Below, piece by piece: positions 32,562-45,220 of a stretch of DNA of 64,000 nucleotides (position 1 is its first letter; each line of letters opens with the position of its first letter). Both the position numbers and the translations under genes were made by a program. The stretch is from Amorphophallus konjac. Lineage: Eukaryota > Streptophyta > Magnoliopsida > Alismatales > Araceae. The stretch lies in the NCBI GenBank assembly GCA_022559845.1, contig CM040128.1, forward strand, positions 173,654,413 through 173,718,412. Reading direction: 5' to 3'. The notes under the pieces were generated by a model. The model was not told the DNA's origin. It ran no database searches and saw only the letters and a program-made list of their open reading frames with translations.

Positions 32562-35500
32562 ATTACATCATTTGGAATATTAGAGGTATTGGCAATGACC
32601 TCTCTATTGGTAGATTGAAATATCTGATTAGAACCCATGATATTAATTGCTTGGTGATCCTGGAACCAAAAATTAATTGTAACAGAATGGACAATATCTG
32701 TCGGCAATTGGGAATGGATTATGTTGCTGCTAACTATGATGGGATGGCCCACATCTGGATTCTTTGGAAGGACCCTCTGAAATTCTCTGTTGTCTGCAGG
32801 GATGACCAGCAGATTACTATTCTTCAGTCCAATGCTATTATCCCAAGCTTTTATGTTACATTAGTCTATGCTAAATGTAGTGCTATAGAAAGGCAGTCTC
32901 TGTGGGCTTCTTTATTTAACGTTCAGTCTCAAATAAATGGCCCTTGGATGGTAGCTGGTGATTTCAATTGCATTATTTGCTTGGAGGAGAAGCTTGGAGG
33001 AAATTCTCCAAATTTGTCTGCCATGACTGATTTTAACAATTGCATCTCTGACTGTGCGTTAATTGATGGTGGATTCACTGGGTCCAAATTTACTTGGCAT
33101 AACAATCAGTCCGGTGGCAGAGGCATTTGGGCTCGACTGGACAGAGTCCTTCTTAATGCATCTTGGATGAATGCTCTTCCTATTTCTATTGAGCATCTCT
33201 CTAGGGAGGCCTCAGATCATGCTCCCATTCTTGTCAAATTGATCACCCAAGATCGTAAATGTAGTAGATTCTATTTTCAGAAAATGTGGGTTCTGCATGA
33301 TCAGTTTTTGGATGTTGTGCGTGATTGCTGGCTTTCAAGCCCCATAGCTTCTTCTCCCATGACTTGCCTGTACCTAAAACTGAAAGCCCTGAAGAAAATG
33401 CTTCGGATTTGGAACAACCAAACTTTTGGAAATGTTCATTCTAACCTGGCTGCTGCCGAGGATGCTGTTCTTAAAGCTGAACATTGTTAAGACCTCCAAC
33501 CTTCTGATGCCAATATGGATGCCCTGGAAGAAGCCAAAAATAACCTCTCTGACAGGATCCTTCAGCAGGAATACTTTTGGAAACAGAAATCTGGCATTCG
33601 CTGGCTCCTTGAGGGAGACAGAAATACAAAATTCTTCCACATGTCCACTTTAGCCAACAGACGCAGACACAACATCACCCATTTGAGAAATGCTGCTGGT
33701 GCTCTTACCTCAAACCACGAGGATATGAAAAGAATTGCCACTTCTCATTTTTTGAATGCCTTTTCCACTCAGGAGCATCACATCAATAATGATTTCTTGA
33801 ACTACATCCCCCACCTCATTAATCAGGAAGACAATGATTGTCTCACTGCTACCCCTTCTGAAAGTGAAATTCATGAAGTTGTCTTCACCTTATCAGCTGA
33901 TAGTGCCCCTGGACCCGATGGTTTCACTGGAGCCTTCTTCCAGAAAGCTTGGAGTATTATAGCCCCTTTGGTTATCAAAGCAGTGCAGGAAGCTTTCTCT
34001 TCTAGGAATCCTTTACCAAGAAGTGTGACGGCCACCTTGATTACTCTTATTCCAAAAACTTCAAATGCTGCGGAGATAGCCGATTACAGGCCTATCAGTT
34101 TGTGCAACTTCTTTTGCAAGATTGTTTCTTCTATTATCAACAAGAGATTGGCTCCTATTCTTCCCAAGATCATATCGCTTGAGCAATCTGCTTTTGTTAA
34201 GGGTAGACAGATCACTGAAAATATTGCCCTTGCTCAGGAACTCTCCTTGGATTTGGGTAGGAAAACAAGAGGTTCTAATGTCATGCTAAAACTTGATATG
34301 GCTAAAGCGTATGATAGATTGGAATGGGATTTCATCTATTCTGTTTTGCTCAGATTTGGGTTTAGCCAGACATTCATAAACCTTGTTGAAAAGCTGATTA
34401 GTAACTGTTGGTTTTCCATTCTGCTCAACGACGATACTGCTGGTTTCTTCAAATCTTCTAGGGGTGTCCGTCAGGGTGATCCGTTAGCTCCTTCTTTATT
34501 TGTTATTGCTGAAGAAGCTTTGAGCAGATTTTTAAGAGAAGCCTTTATCAGTGGTAGAGTTGAATGGTTCAGGGGTTGTCAGAGATGCCCAAATATCTCT
34601 CATTTACTTTTTGCAGATGATACCATCATCTTCAGCAAGGCCTCTTCAGCCTCCATCAAAAATCTTCTTGAAGTCCTACATCTTTATGAGGAAGCATCCG
34701 GGCAATTGATTAATATTAACAAAAGTGGTTTTTTACTTCATCCAAATCAGCCTTGTTCTGTTGCTTAGAGAATTCATAGATTGACTGGTTTTTCCAGACT
34801 GCACTTCCCTCACAAATACCTAGGCATTCCTTTGGTTATTGGCAGAACTAAAAAGGTACATTTTGCAGGGATTATCACTTCTATTCATAAAAGAATTGCT
34901 GGATGGAAAGCTAGCATGCTATCTCAGGGTGCTAGAATGATTCTTATAAGGCATGTTCTCTCTTCATTGCCTATTTATTCACTATCTTCAATTTCTATAC
35001 ACAGTGGTATTCATAAATTGATTGAGCAGGCTTTTGCTAACTTTTTCTGGGGCTCTTCCCCCCTTGGGAAAAAGAAACACTGGAAATCATGGCAGGCTAT
35101 TTGTAAGCCTATTTCCAAGGGTGGCCTTGGTATCAGCTCCCTTAGGATCATGGAAACTGCACTTCGGGTTAAAATGTTGTGGAATGCAATGCATTCGAAT
35201 TCCCTATGGGCTACTTTCTTTAGAGCCAAATACTTGAATCTGGGTCATATCAGAGATGCCCATTTCAGAAATATGAATGGTTTTTCTAGAAGAAGCTGGT
35301 TGAAGGCTAAGGAGACTATTCTTAAGTATAAGAAGGTTGTAATTGGAGATGGTTCTAATACTAATTTCTGGCATGACCATTGGATGGGCCATCAATGTCT
35401 AGATTCTTTTGTCCCTAATGCTCTCATTCCTAACTCAAGAGCAACTGTTCGAGATGTCATCATTAACCCAACTGCAGAGGAATCTGGCCTATTGCTCTCT

Positions 35501-36691
35501 ATGTTACCCAGCAGCATACAGCAAGCTATCAGATCAGTGAATTTAAATCAGGAAGTTGATTTAGCTGTTTGGTGTTTAACCCCCTCTGGTCAGTGTTCAG
35601 TTGGCTCCACCTACAAATCTCTGGTTAACAGTCCTCTCCACTCTGATATCCCCTGGAATAAATTGTGGTCTAAATGGGTTCCTACCAAAATATCAGTCCA
35701 TATATGGAAGATTTTACATAATTGCCTACCGACTGATGATAATATTCAAAGAGTGGGTGTCGGTTTTTGCTCTAAATGCTACTGTTGCAGGCAACCGCAG
35801 GTAGAGGACCCCAACCATCTATTTCTGCACAGTGATATAGCAACATTTGTCTGGAATGCAGTAACAGCTATAGGACTTCAGTTTGATGGGCGCACTGTTA
35901 GGGAATGTATCCTGAACTCCCTCAATAACCTGCAGCCAGGTTCAACTCATGGTTTATTTTCTCTTGCTTCTATTGGACTCGGACTGTGGGAAATTTGGAA
36001 GAGCAGAAATTCAACCAAATATGATGACAAAACTAAATCCAACTCCACCATCATCCATCACATTTTTTCTCTGATAAGGAAGATCTGTTCGGATGCTGCT
36101 CTCAAGGAACCTAAACTCAACAACCGGAAAACTCTGGATCACTTCGGAATCAGGTTTCAAGACCCCTGCAGACAACAGCTGAAAATTGTCAAATGGCTGT
36201 GTCCTCCTTGGCCCTCCCTAAAACTAAATTCTGATGGTGCTTGCAAAAATAGTTCAGAATCCGGAGGAGGTGGTATCATTAGGGATAGTAGAGGCAAGGT
36301 CATCATGGCCTTCTCTCATTTCTATGGTCAGTCTAACAGTTTAATAGCCGAAGCTCGTGCCCTTCATGATGGCATCAAATATTTGAAGACTTTTGACAAC
36401 AAACCAGCTTTTATTGAATGTGATTCTCTTACCCTTGTCAGGATTATCAAGAAAGAATATCAATGTCCCTGGTCCATTCTCAGCTATGTCAGGGATATTT
36501 GGAACACTCTATCTCACCATGATTCTATTTATCATATCTTCAGAGAAGGAAATACTGTTGCGGACTTACTTGCCTCTATAGCTTGCACCAATAAATGTAA
36601 TTCTTTTTATTCTTTTAATGAGCTCCCTTCTATTATAAAAGGTGCTGCTCGACTAGACTTACTAGGATTGCCTAGTATTCGACTGATGTAA
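32558..36691 (+). pseudogene. LINE ORF2: AP endonuclease, reverse transcriptase, zf-RVT, RNase H
   Basis: One frame of 1377 codons with only two stops, TAA at 33488-33490 and TAG at 34766-34768. Domains in order: APE-type endonuclease (NIRGIGN near the start, then WMVAGDFNC, then SDHAPI); RT (ADYRPISLCNFFCKI, KLDMAKAYDRLEWDF, RGVRQGDPLAPSLF and catalytic FADD near 34615); zf-RVT (KLWSKWVPTKISVHIWKILH); and an RNase H (LKLNSDGACK, LIAEARAL, IECDSL, GNTVADLLA) showing the catalytic acidic residues. It would nick target DNA and copy LINE RNA in place. The frame is otherwise uninterrupted over 4.1 kb, indicating a young copy. Confidence 0.85.
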
Positions 36692-36814
36692 TTCTTTACT
36701 TATTATCAATGGAATATATATTGCCTCCTAGTGGTCTGATGGTGGAGTGGCTTTCTCCTTACCTCTGGTAAGGGGTGCACTCTCCCATTGACCCCTAGGC
36801 TAGGTTTTTCTATT

Positions 36815-36834
36815 AAAAAAAAAAACTCGCCTGG
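36815..36834 (+). other. LINE poly(A) tail and 3' target duplication
   Basis: Eleven A residues followed by ACTCGCCTGG, repeating 30921-30930. No AATAAA-type signal is obvious just upstream. Confidence 0.85.
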
Positions 36835-37323
36835 AAGGTGAGATGGGTGTAAGGTGCAGGTCTTCCTGTCCAGGTCGATGGTCGCTCTTCTCTCCTCCAA
36901 CCAAGTTTGCCCTAAAATGATGCATGGACCAGCAAGTGTGCCGATCTTACACCATGCACCATCGTGATAAAGAACGGGGCCGAACCATCGTTGAAACTCG
37001 ACAAAAGCTAAGCCACCGCAGAGAACAATCTCCCCAGTCTTAGAGAGAGACTCAACAATGTCCTGTGAGACATAATTATATGGAACCTTACAGATGAAGT
37101 CGATCTCCGTATGCAACCCATTAGGTAGGATGGCTACGGATACGACAGGGCGCTGGAACGACTCGGTCATCGGTATAGGGATCGGGTTTCCCGACGACTG
37201 AGTGGTAGGGGCGACACCCAGGGGTCATGCCATAAGAGGCTCGAATTGGGCCACCAGGGATGACCAATCTGACACGTGGGCTCGAAGAACCGCCATGGGG
37301 ATGGCGGGTAGCTGGACATGCAT

Positions 37324-37508
37324 ATGCAAGACTCAACGAGACAAGGATAAAACTCGAACTAGACACAAACCTAAAATGACAATGCAATGGTAGGTTACCT
37401 ATATGAACTAAGAGACTCAATGCACCCTAGACAACCTAAAGACTCAAATGACCTAAGACCCCAATTTGTTAGAACAAACTGGTTCCCTAAGCTCTGATCA
37501 AAGAAAAA
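37324..37508 (-). other. Element C leader
   Basis: About 185 bp between the first ATG of C and its PBS. No ORF. A similar but shorter leader stretch is present in C' (47608-47640). Confidence 0.6.
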
Positions 37509-37518
37509 TCTGATACCA
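37509..37518 (-). promoter_or_regulatory. Element C PBS (initiator tRNA-Met type)
   Basis: Minus-strand TGGTATCAGA, three bases after the S2 LTR end (CGTCCCGCATCA). Confidence 0.8.
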
Positions 37519-37521
37519 ATT

Positions 37522-39995
37522 TGATGCGGGACGGGACTGAAAGGGCTAAGACCTACGACTACAACGAAGTGCGGCCAGCACTCGCACGCCAAAGGCAAGC
37601 CGGGCGGCTGACCTCCGTAGCGTTCCTCCGGGTGGAGGCGTCTCTCAACAAGAAACTCAAGCCCAACGACCGTCCCTATGAGGGAAGCGCGGGGATCTCA
37701 GCGCTAAGGAACCGCCGTACGTCTAAGGGAATCTAGTCCGAGCTCGGCGCTCGACTAGGGCCACAGAATGGGTGCTCTCAACTCACAGTCACGCGGTGAC
37801 TAAAAGACTAGCTAGGATCCTAAACACTCACGCGGCATACTAGAAAGTATACTAGTAAAGCAAATGCCAACAAGGGGAGCGTCGCACGTACCTCCACGCC
37901 TAGGCATGGAGAAGAAACCCCAGCCGAGATCAACAACCCCGATACATAAGATGAACAATAATACAACTCCAACCAAAAATGCCCACTCCTCGCAGGGAGA
38001 TAAGAGGCTACAACATATGGATTCGGGGCTGCAGATGCACGGGCTGACGGGCGGCACTCGGTGAAGGGGTGGCCGCGAGGAGGTTCCCGAACGGTAATCA
38101 GCCGGTTCGCAGCAGCGCGCAGGTCGTCGGCGAACTCTACCACGAGCCGGTCCGGAGTCCGAATGGAACGCCGTCAGTGGGAGCGCGAAGCCAGGTCACA
38201 GGGAGACGCGTCGGCCAAAGCGGGTGCGCAGATTCGCACCGTGGTGGCCGTGAGGTCGTCTGCAATCCGTGACTGGTTTCCTGCACACAGAACAGCGCGC
38301 TCGAGCGAGAAAATTAATAACTTAATGCTCCGGCGTGCGAATGTGATTCCGCTTGTGGGAGGACGACGGGGACTCGTAGCAGAAACTTCTGATCAAAGGG
38401 TTTGACCAGAGTGCATCGAGGTAAGCCGTGGTGGCTTCTGTAACATGTCGCTGGTACTGGGGTCGGACTGCACAGGATCAGTCTGCGCGGTCCCACGAGA
38501 ATGAACACCACGCACAGTACGATCGTCGAAATGAGGCGAGATTTGTGGCGTTGGAAAGAGGACGAAAAGTTGTTCGAACCATCAGAAGATGAGCCTCATC
38601 ACGTCACCAGGCTGGGCGCAGTCGCAACAGTGGTAAGCTTCTGTCCTCTGGGTGAGCAGTCGGATAGAGGTACGATGGCCGTGGTGAAATTTTCTGAAAC
38701 GAGGTCGGAATCCGACGAAACCACCTGGCTTGGTTCCGGACGCCGAGGGATATAACTGTGAAGAAGAAGACTTGGGCAGAAAACGGATGGAGAAATCGTG
38801 ACAGGAACAGCACCCAACTGCACCCTCTGGACGGGTTGATTCGAATGGATTCTGCGCAGTCGTGGGAGAACGGGTGCCACGAACAGTGCCGAAGTCGAAA
38901 CGAGGCGAGACCACCTCTGGATCGAAGAGGACTCAGAGAGGAACAAACTCACTGAAGAACTCTCGGCCTGATTCGCAATGTGGACGTCGGGGTCGACTCT
39001 GCAATTAGGGCTGCAATTCTGCCTCGGATCTGTAGGGGTGCAGATTGCTTGTCCTTCATACTTGATGATGGAGATGGCGACGAAGGATGGCGATGGAGAC
39101 GTGGATGAACGCGGAGGATAGATGCTTGGCATCGCACCAAGGGGAAGGGGAGTCACACCTGGATTGATCCCGTCTCAGGAACAAGGAGGATGGATGCCTT
39201 GGCGTCGCACCAAGGGGATGGGGAGTCGCACCCCGGGGTTGATCCCGTCGCAGGATCAAAGAGGAAGAGAGGGGGAACCTCGGCGTCGCACCGAGGGGTG
39301 GGGAGTCACACCCCGGGCTTGCTCCCGTTGCAGGAGCAAGGAGGAACAGGGAGGGGGGCGCAGCCACCTTCAAGGAGAATCAGCAATTTTTTTCTTTCAT
39401 TCATTCAATAATTGTTCTCCAAAGAAAAATACATGAGATTTTATATGTGGGGAGGGGAATTAGGGTTCAAAACCCTAGCAAGGGGGGGAGGATTCAAACA
39501 AAAAGGGGCGCACTTCTTTCTTTGGGAAGGTGGGGTGCGCTCCTTTCCTTGAATCAAGGAGGGGGGCGCACTCCACTCCTAGAAAGTAGGAGTGGGGGCG
39601 GCTGCCACCTCCTCCTCTTGGAGGAGATGAAGGGGGCGCCCAAACCCTAGCCCACAAGGGGGGGGGGGGGGGCGCAAATCCCAATGGGCCAACTCATGTG
39701 GGAAGGTGGTCAGCCCAAATGGGCCAAGAAGGGTGGATCACAAGGTGGCCCACTCTCCCCTTTGCCTAATTAATAAGCCTAACATCACCCAATGGAAGCC
39801 TAATTGGCCCCAATTGGCCTACAAAGGTCCATAATAATAAAAAGTGTCCACGCAGGGACTAAACCAGGCCCAACATGGCCTAAAGTATAAAATAAATGAA
39901 GATAACTCCGCTAGTCCGCCAAGTGATCGCCGAGCCAAAGGGATGCTGGTGTGCTCCGTGTGCTCCGTCGAGTAATGTGGCGCGTGTCCTCACCA
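37522..39995 (-). repeat. LTR S2, shared between element C and element D (2474 bp)
   Basis: In element orientation it starts TGGTGAGGACACGCGCC at 39995 and ends CCGTCCCGCATCA at 37522. On its left are C's PBS and leader, as for a 5' LTR. On its right are the PPT and chromodomain of D, as for a 3' LTR. It is nearly identical to S3 throughout. It has a G run at 39658-39671. Confidence 0.85.
39118..39365. repeat. Three-unit ~80 bp tandem repeat in LTR S2
   Basis: Units built on GGCGTCGCACCAAGGGG, then GGGGAGTCGCACCCCGG, then GATCCCGTCGCAGGATCAA. The same array lies in S3 (44350-44590); the LTRs of A carry one unit. Confidence 0.8.
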
Positions 39996-41932
39996 ATTCT
40001 CCCCGGGTGGGAAGAACTCGACCCTGTCGAGTAAGGGTCACGGTCGCTCAAGTGGCGCTCCAGCAAGTCTGGGTCGATCCTCTCTAGCTCTCCTCGTGTG
40101 ATCCAGGTGTCGTCTGTCGCAGGGCGCCCTCTCCAACGCACTAGGAAGCGTTAATAGGCTCCGCTCCTGGTCGTGGTCACCTGCTCATCCAGTATACAAT
40201 CTATATGCTCGCGTTTCTGTAATGGGGCTGGAAGAGGTGGACGCTCAGAAGGTGTAATACTCTCAACAGGAGGGGAGGGCCCAAAAAGCTCACTGGGAAT
40301 CACCGCGGGATCCCGATATGCCACCAGATCTGAGACATTGAACGTCGAACAGATCCCATAGTTGTCTTGCAGCTCAATCTCATACGCATTCGACCCAATT
40401 CGCTTCAAGACTCGAAAGGGTCCAGCACCACTGACCTGGAGTTTCTTCACGGCCCCCGAAGGAAACCGTTCAGGTCTGACCCTGATCATGACGTACTCTC
40501 CCTCTCGGAACTCACGGGTGCGTCGATACGCATCAGCTAACTCCTTATAACGTGCGTTGCTGGCCTCTATATGACGACGTACATGCTCATGCAACTGTCA
40601 AATATGCTCTGCAAGGGACTCAGCTGACTCAGAAACACGGGCCTGGATGGGAGATGGAACCAAGTCTATCAGCTTCCTAGGTCTACGGCCAGTAACAATC
40701 TCAAAGGGACTCAGACCTGTAGACCTATTGACCGAGTCATTATATGCAAACTCTGCTAGAGGTAGAACCAAGTCCCAATCCCCGACACGATCACGCACTA
40801 AGCACCTAAGAAGATCCCCTAAACTCCTATTGACTACCTCCGTCTGACCATCGGTCTGGGGGTGATAGGCGGTAGAGAACTTCAACTGGGTGCCCATCAT
40901 GTGCCATAGGGTTTTCCAGAAGTAGCTAGTGAAGCGCACATCCCTATCAGACACTATAGTACGTGGAAGCCCAAACCTGGAGACACAGTGAGTAAAGAAC
41001 AGACGGGCAACTCTAGAGGCGTCTGAAGTCTTAGAACAGGGAATGAACAAAGCCATCTTAGAGAACCTGTCTACCATCACAAAAATGGAGTCATGTCGAC
41101 GGAGGGTACGAGGCAAACCTAACACGAAGTCCATGCTAATGTCCTGCCACGGACTGTCCGGGACAGGGAGGGGAGTATAAAGGCCGGTGTTCTGCTTCCT
41201 CTGCTTGGCCATAGCGCAAGTGCGGCACTGAGCCACGATGCGAGCAACATCCCTCTTCAAACTAGGCCAATAGAACATATGCTCAACGGCCTCAATGGTC
41301 TTGTTCCAGCCGAAGTGGCCAGCAAGACCCCCTGCATGCAACTCCCAAGTGAGAAAATCACGAACAGACGTCCGTGGGATGCACAACCTACCACCTCGGA
41401 ATAAATGACCCTCCTGAAGGACAAACTCACTATAATCACGGGAGGGGCCCGACTGAAGGGCAGCATGAATCGGACCGAAGTCCAGGCAATCGACATAAGC
41501 CTCCTTCAGCCTCTCCAATCCCACCACCTCTACACCCATGGTGGACAACATCATCATCCACCGACTCAGCGCATCGGCCACCTTGTTCTCGGCCCCTGCC
41601 TTGTGCTTAAGCACAAAGGTATACTCCTGAAGGTACTCCACCCACCTACTATGACGCGCATTCAACTTCTTCTGGGTATGGAGAAACCTCAACGCCTCGT
41701 GATCAGAAAAGAGCACAAACTCCTGGTGTAGGAGATAGTGCCTCCAGTATCTCAATGCCTGGACGACTGCATAAAACTCCTTGCCATACGCGGAATACCG
41801 CAGTTTGGCATCGTTCAGCTTCTCGCTGAAAAAGGCAATGGGGTGAGACTCCTGACTCAAAACTCCCCCTATACCTACTCCAGAAGCGTCACAGGTGACC
41901 TCAAACACCTTAGAAAAATCCGGTAAGGTAAG
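39996..41932 (-). pseudogene. Element D: truncated chromovirus pol (RNase H, integrase, chromodomain)
   Basis: Minus-strand coding very close to chromovirus A: RNase H ([18 protein letters not shown]), HHCC integrase zinc finger, DDE core (SMDFVLGLPRTL, VSDRDVRFTSYF, HPQTDGQTEVVN), GPF/Y tail and chromodomain. It stops upstream at 41932, just inside RNase H, where a plus-strand LTR fragment begins. RT, protease and gag are therefore missing. Stops are TGA at 40598-40600 (the same codon is TGA in A) and TAA at 40151-40153 inside the chromodomain region. Unlike A, it retains Trp at the site of A's TAG at 51138. Confidence 0.85.
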
Positions 41933-42743
41933 AAATCAAAGGAGGATTATTGTTTTGGGCGCAGCCCCCTTGCTCCTCTTGGGTGGGTGCGACTCCCTCC
42001 CCTCTCTCCCTCTCCGTCTCTTCTTCTTCCTCTTCCTCTTAGGGTGCGACGCCCTAGCCATTTTCTTGCAGGATCGTGGCCTTCTTCCACTGCTGGAGGC
42101 ACATCTTCATCCACCATTCAAGCTCGGAACATGGGTCAAGTGATGGTTTCAAGAACGGCGGAGAAGATCCATGAACCCTGGCGCCCAGATCTGGTCGCCT
42201 GCCTGCAAATCTGAGCCCGGAAGAATAGGTTGGTACCCCCACTTCCGGATCCCAAACCCCATAGACTCCTTCAGCAATTTTGTTCCTCTCCCTGTCCCCT
42301 AGATCCCCTCAAAACCCCGCACCCTAATTCGTCCAGAGTTGAAAGTTGGCTTTGTAAGCCTTTTTGGTGCGCTGGCTGCCCTTCTGCAGACCAGCCTGAG
42401 ACCAGAGCCGCAAAGATCCACCCAGGGCACCACCCTCCCGACCCCAGGCCACCCTAACCCCTTCACAACATTTCTTCCCCAACCTGTTCACAAATCATCC
42501 GCGCAAATCTAGTCCAAAATTTCGTTCATGGTGAAAAGTTCCCTTTGGAACTACTTTTGTTGCGCAGACTTCCCCTACAGTGCCCTAGCGGGACAGAGCC
42601 ACGAACCCAACAAAGGGGCCCCCATCAAACAATCTCAGATCGACCTGAGATTTTGAGGAATATCTCTACACACTCCAAGCCTCTCCCAAGAATTTTTTTT
42701 GTGACCCAAAATGCCCATCAAGTGTGCCGACCACCTCTCCCAC
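41933..42743 (+). repeat. Plus-strand LTR fragment, S1-like, middle part
   Basis: Collinear with the reverse complement of S1 from about 28450 to 27620: GGTTGGTACCCCCACTTCCG, then TTTTGTTCCTCTCCCTGTCC, then GTGAAAAGTTCCCTTTGGAA. It is opposite in orientation to all intact LTRs in the block. No gene. Confidence 0.7.
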
Positions 42744-42751
42744 TACCAATT

Positions 42752-45220
42752 TGATGCGGGACGGGACTGAAAGGGCTAAGACCTACGACTACAACAAAGT
42801 GCGGCCAGCACTCGCACGCCAAAGGCAAGCCGGGCGGCTGACCTCCGTAGAGTTCCTCCGGGTGGAGGCGTCTCTCAACAAGAAACTCAAGCCCAACGAC
42901 CGTCCCTATGAGGGAAGCGCGGGGATCTCAGCGGCTAAGGAACCGCCGTACGTCTAAGGGAATCTAGTCCGAGCTCGGCGCTCGACTAGGGCCACGGAAT
43001 GGGTGCTCTCAACTCACAGTCACGCGGTGACTAAAAGACTAGCTAGGATCCTAAACACTCACGCGGCATACTAGAAAGTATACTAGTAAAGCAAATGCCA
43101 ACAAGGGGAGCGTCGCACGTACCTCCACGCCTAGGCATGGAGAAGAAACCCCGGCCGAGATCAACAACCCCGATACATAAGATGAACAATAATACAACTC
43201 CAACCAAAAATGCCCACTCCTCGCAGGGAGATAAGAGGCTACAACATATGGATTCGGGGCTGCAGATGCACGGGCTGACGGGCGGCACTCGGTGAAGGGG
43301 TGGCCGCGAGGAGGTTCCCGAACGGTAATCTGCCGGTTCGCAGCAGCGCGCAGGTCGCCGGCGAACTCTACCACGAGCCGGTCCGGAGTCCGAATGGAAC
43401 GCCGTCAGTGGGAGCACGAAGCCAGGTCACAGGGGGACGCGTCGGCCAAAGCGGGTGTGCAGATTCGCACCGTGGTGGCCGTGAGGATTTCTGCAATCCG
43501 TGACTGGTTTCCTCCACACAGAACAGCGCGCTCGAGCGAGAAAATTAATAACTTAATGCTCCGGCGTGCGAATGTGATTCCGCCTGTGGGAGGACGACGG
43601 GGACTTGTAGCAGAAACTTCTGATCAAAGGGTTTGACCAGATTGCATCGAGGTAAGCCGTGGTGGCTTCTGCAACATGTCGCTGGTACTGGGGTCGGACT
43701 GCACAGGATCAGTCTGCGCGGTCCCACGAGAATGAACACCACGCACAGCACGGTCATCGAAATGAAGCGAGACTTGCGGCGTTGGAAAGAGGACAAAAAG
43801 TTGTTCGAACCATCAGAAGATGAGCCTCATCACGTCACCAGGCTGGGGGCAGTCGCAACAGTGGTAAGCTTCTGTCCTCTGGGCGAGCAGTCGGACAGAG
43901 ATACGATGGCCATGGTAAAATTTTATGAAACGAGGTCGGAATCCGACGAAACCAGTGCGCTTGGTTCCGGGACGCCGAGGGCTATAACTGTGAAGAAGAA
44001 GACTTGGGCAGAAAATGGATGGAGAAATCGTGACAGGAACAGCACCCAACTGCACCCTCTGGACGGGTTGATTCGAATGGATTCTGCGCAGTCGTGGGAG
44101 AATGGGTGCCACAAACAGTGCCGAAGTCGAAACGAGGCAAGACCACCTCTGGATCGAAGAGGACTCAGAGAGGAACAAACTCACTGAAGAACTCTCGGCC
44201 TGATTCGCACTGTGGACGTCGGGGTCGACTCTGCAATTAGGGCTTCAATTCTGCCTCGGATCTGCAGGGGTGCAGATTGCTTGTCCTTCACACTTGATGA
44301 TGGAGATGGCGACGAAGGATGGCGATGGAGACGTGGATGAACGCGGAGGATAGATGCTTGGCGTCGCACCAAGGGGAAGGGGAGTCACACCCAGATTGAT
44401 CCCGTTGCAGGAACAAGGAGGATGGATGCCTTGGCGTCGCACCAAGGGGATGGGGAGTCGCACCCCGGGGTTGATCCCGTCGCAGGATCAAAGAGGAAGA
44501 GAGGGGGAACCTCGGCGTCGCACCGAGGGGTGGGGAGTCACACCCCGGGCTTGCTCCCGTCGCAGGAGCAAGGAGGAACAGGGAGGAGGGCGCAGCCACC
44601 TTCAAGGAGAATCAGCAATTTTTTTCTTTCATTCATAATTGTTCTCCAAAGAAAAATACATGAGGTTTTATATGTGGGGAGGGGAATTAGGGTTCAAAAC
44701 CCTAGCAAGGGGGGGAAAATTCAAACAAAAAGGGGCGCACTTCTTTCTTTGGGAAGGTGGGGTGCGCTCCTTTCCTTGAATCAAGGAGGGGGGCGCACTC
44801 CACTCCTAGAAAGTAGGAGTGGGGGCGGCTGCCACCTCCTCCTCTTGGAGGAGATGAAGGGGGCGCCCAAACCCTAGCCCACAAGGGGGGGGGGGGCGCA
44901 AATCCCAATGGGCCAACTCATGTGGGAAGGTGGTCAGCCCAAATGGGCCAAGAAGGGTGGATCACAAGGTGGCCCACTCTCCCCTTTGCCTAACTAATAA
45001 GCCTAACATCACCCAATGGAAGCCTAATTGGCCCCAATTGGCCTACAAAGGTCCATAATAATAAAAAGTGTCCACGCAGGGACTAAACCAAGGCCCAGCA
45101 TGTCCTAAAGTATAAAATAAATGAAGATAACTCCGCTAGTCCGCCAAGTGATCGCCGAGCCAAAGGGATGCTGGTGTGCTCCGTGTGCTCCGTCGAGTAA
45201 TGTGGCGCGTGTCCTCACCA
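42752..45220 (-). repeat. LTR S3, 3' LTR of element C' (2469 bp)
   Basis: Same ends as S2. Its right end adjoins ATTCTCCCCG (PPT complement) and the C' chromodomain. On its left only eight bases of PBS-side sequence (TACCAATT) remain before the plus-strand LTR fragment. Confidence 0.85.
44350..44590. repeat. Three-unit ~80 bp tandem repeat in LTR S3
   Basis: Counterpart of 39118-39365, with the same three units and few substitutions. Confidence 0.8.

Larger units (their letters stand above)
30931..36824 (+). mobile_element. L1-type LINE, nearly full length (5.9 kb)
   Basis: Two ORFs in L1 order, an 11-base A tail (36815-36825) and a target duplication ACTCGCCTGG (30921-30930 and 36825-36834). 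The undisturbed target (CGAACTCGCCTGGAAGGTG) is present in the sister element C' near 47084, which confirms both ends. It is inserted in element C, in the opposite orientation. A 47-bp leader precedes ORF1, so the 5' end is at or near full length. Confidence 0.9.
29017..37323 (-). pseudogene. Element C polyprotein: degenerate protease, unknown region, GPF/Y and chromodomain (split by LINE)
   Basis: Removing the LINE (30931-36824) and one 10-bp duplication gives a single frame of about 800 codons from the ATG at 37323, broken by a TGA at 37225-37227. In order: a retropepsin-like domain in which the DSG triad is absent (EIDFICKVPYNYVSQDIVES, later IILGQTWLEERRATIDLD); a Pro-rich linker; VTYEAEQELAKEYL; about 350 residues matching no family I know (with LRSLDCQWELTYMLTLGSDQ and FFDPFDPLPSEPLDSYSFP); a GPF/Y integrase tail (YVMIRVRPERFPSGAVKKLQ); and a chromodomain (YHRYLVRWRGRPASEDTWI). 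Gag, RT, RNase H and the integrase core are absent. I infer a non-autonomous element mobilised in trans. Confidence 0.75.

Noticed and set aside
38599..39156. Roughly 185-codon ORFs in LTRs S2 (minus) and S3 (plus, 43633-44187)
   Set aside because: Open frames on opposite strands of GC-rich LTR sequence, with no domain and no consistent frame between near-identical LTRs.
26471..39995. S1 and S2 as a normal LTR pair of element C
   Set aside because: They are too different from one another, while S2 nearly equals S3. Rearrangement or recombination is more likely.
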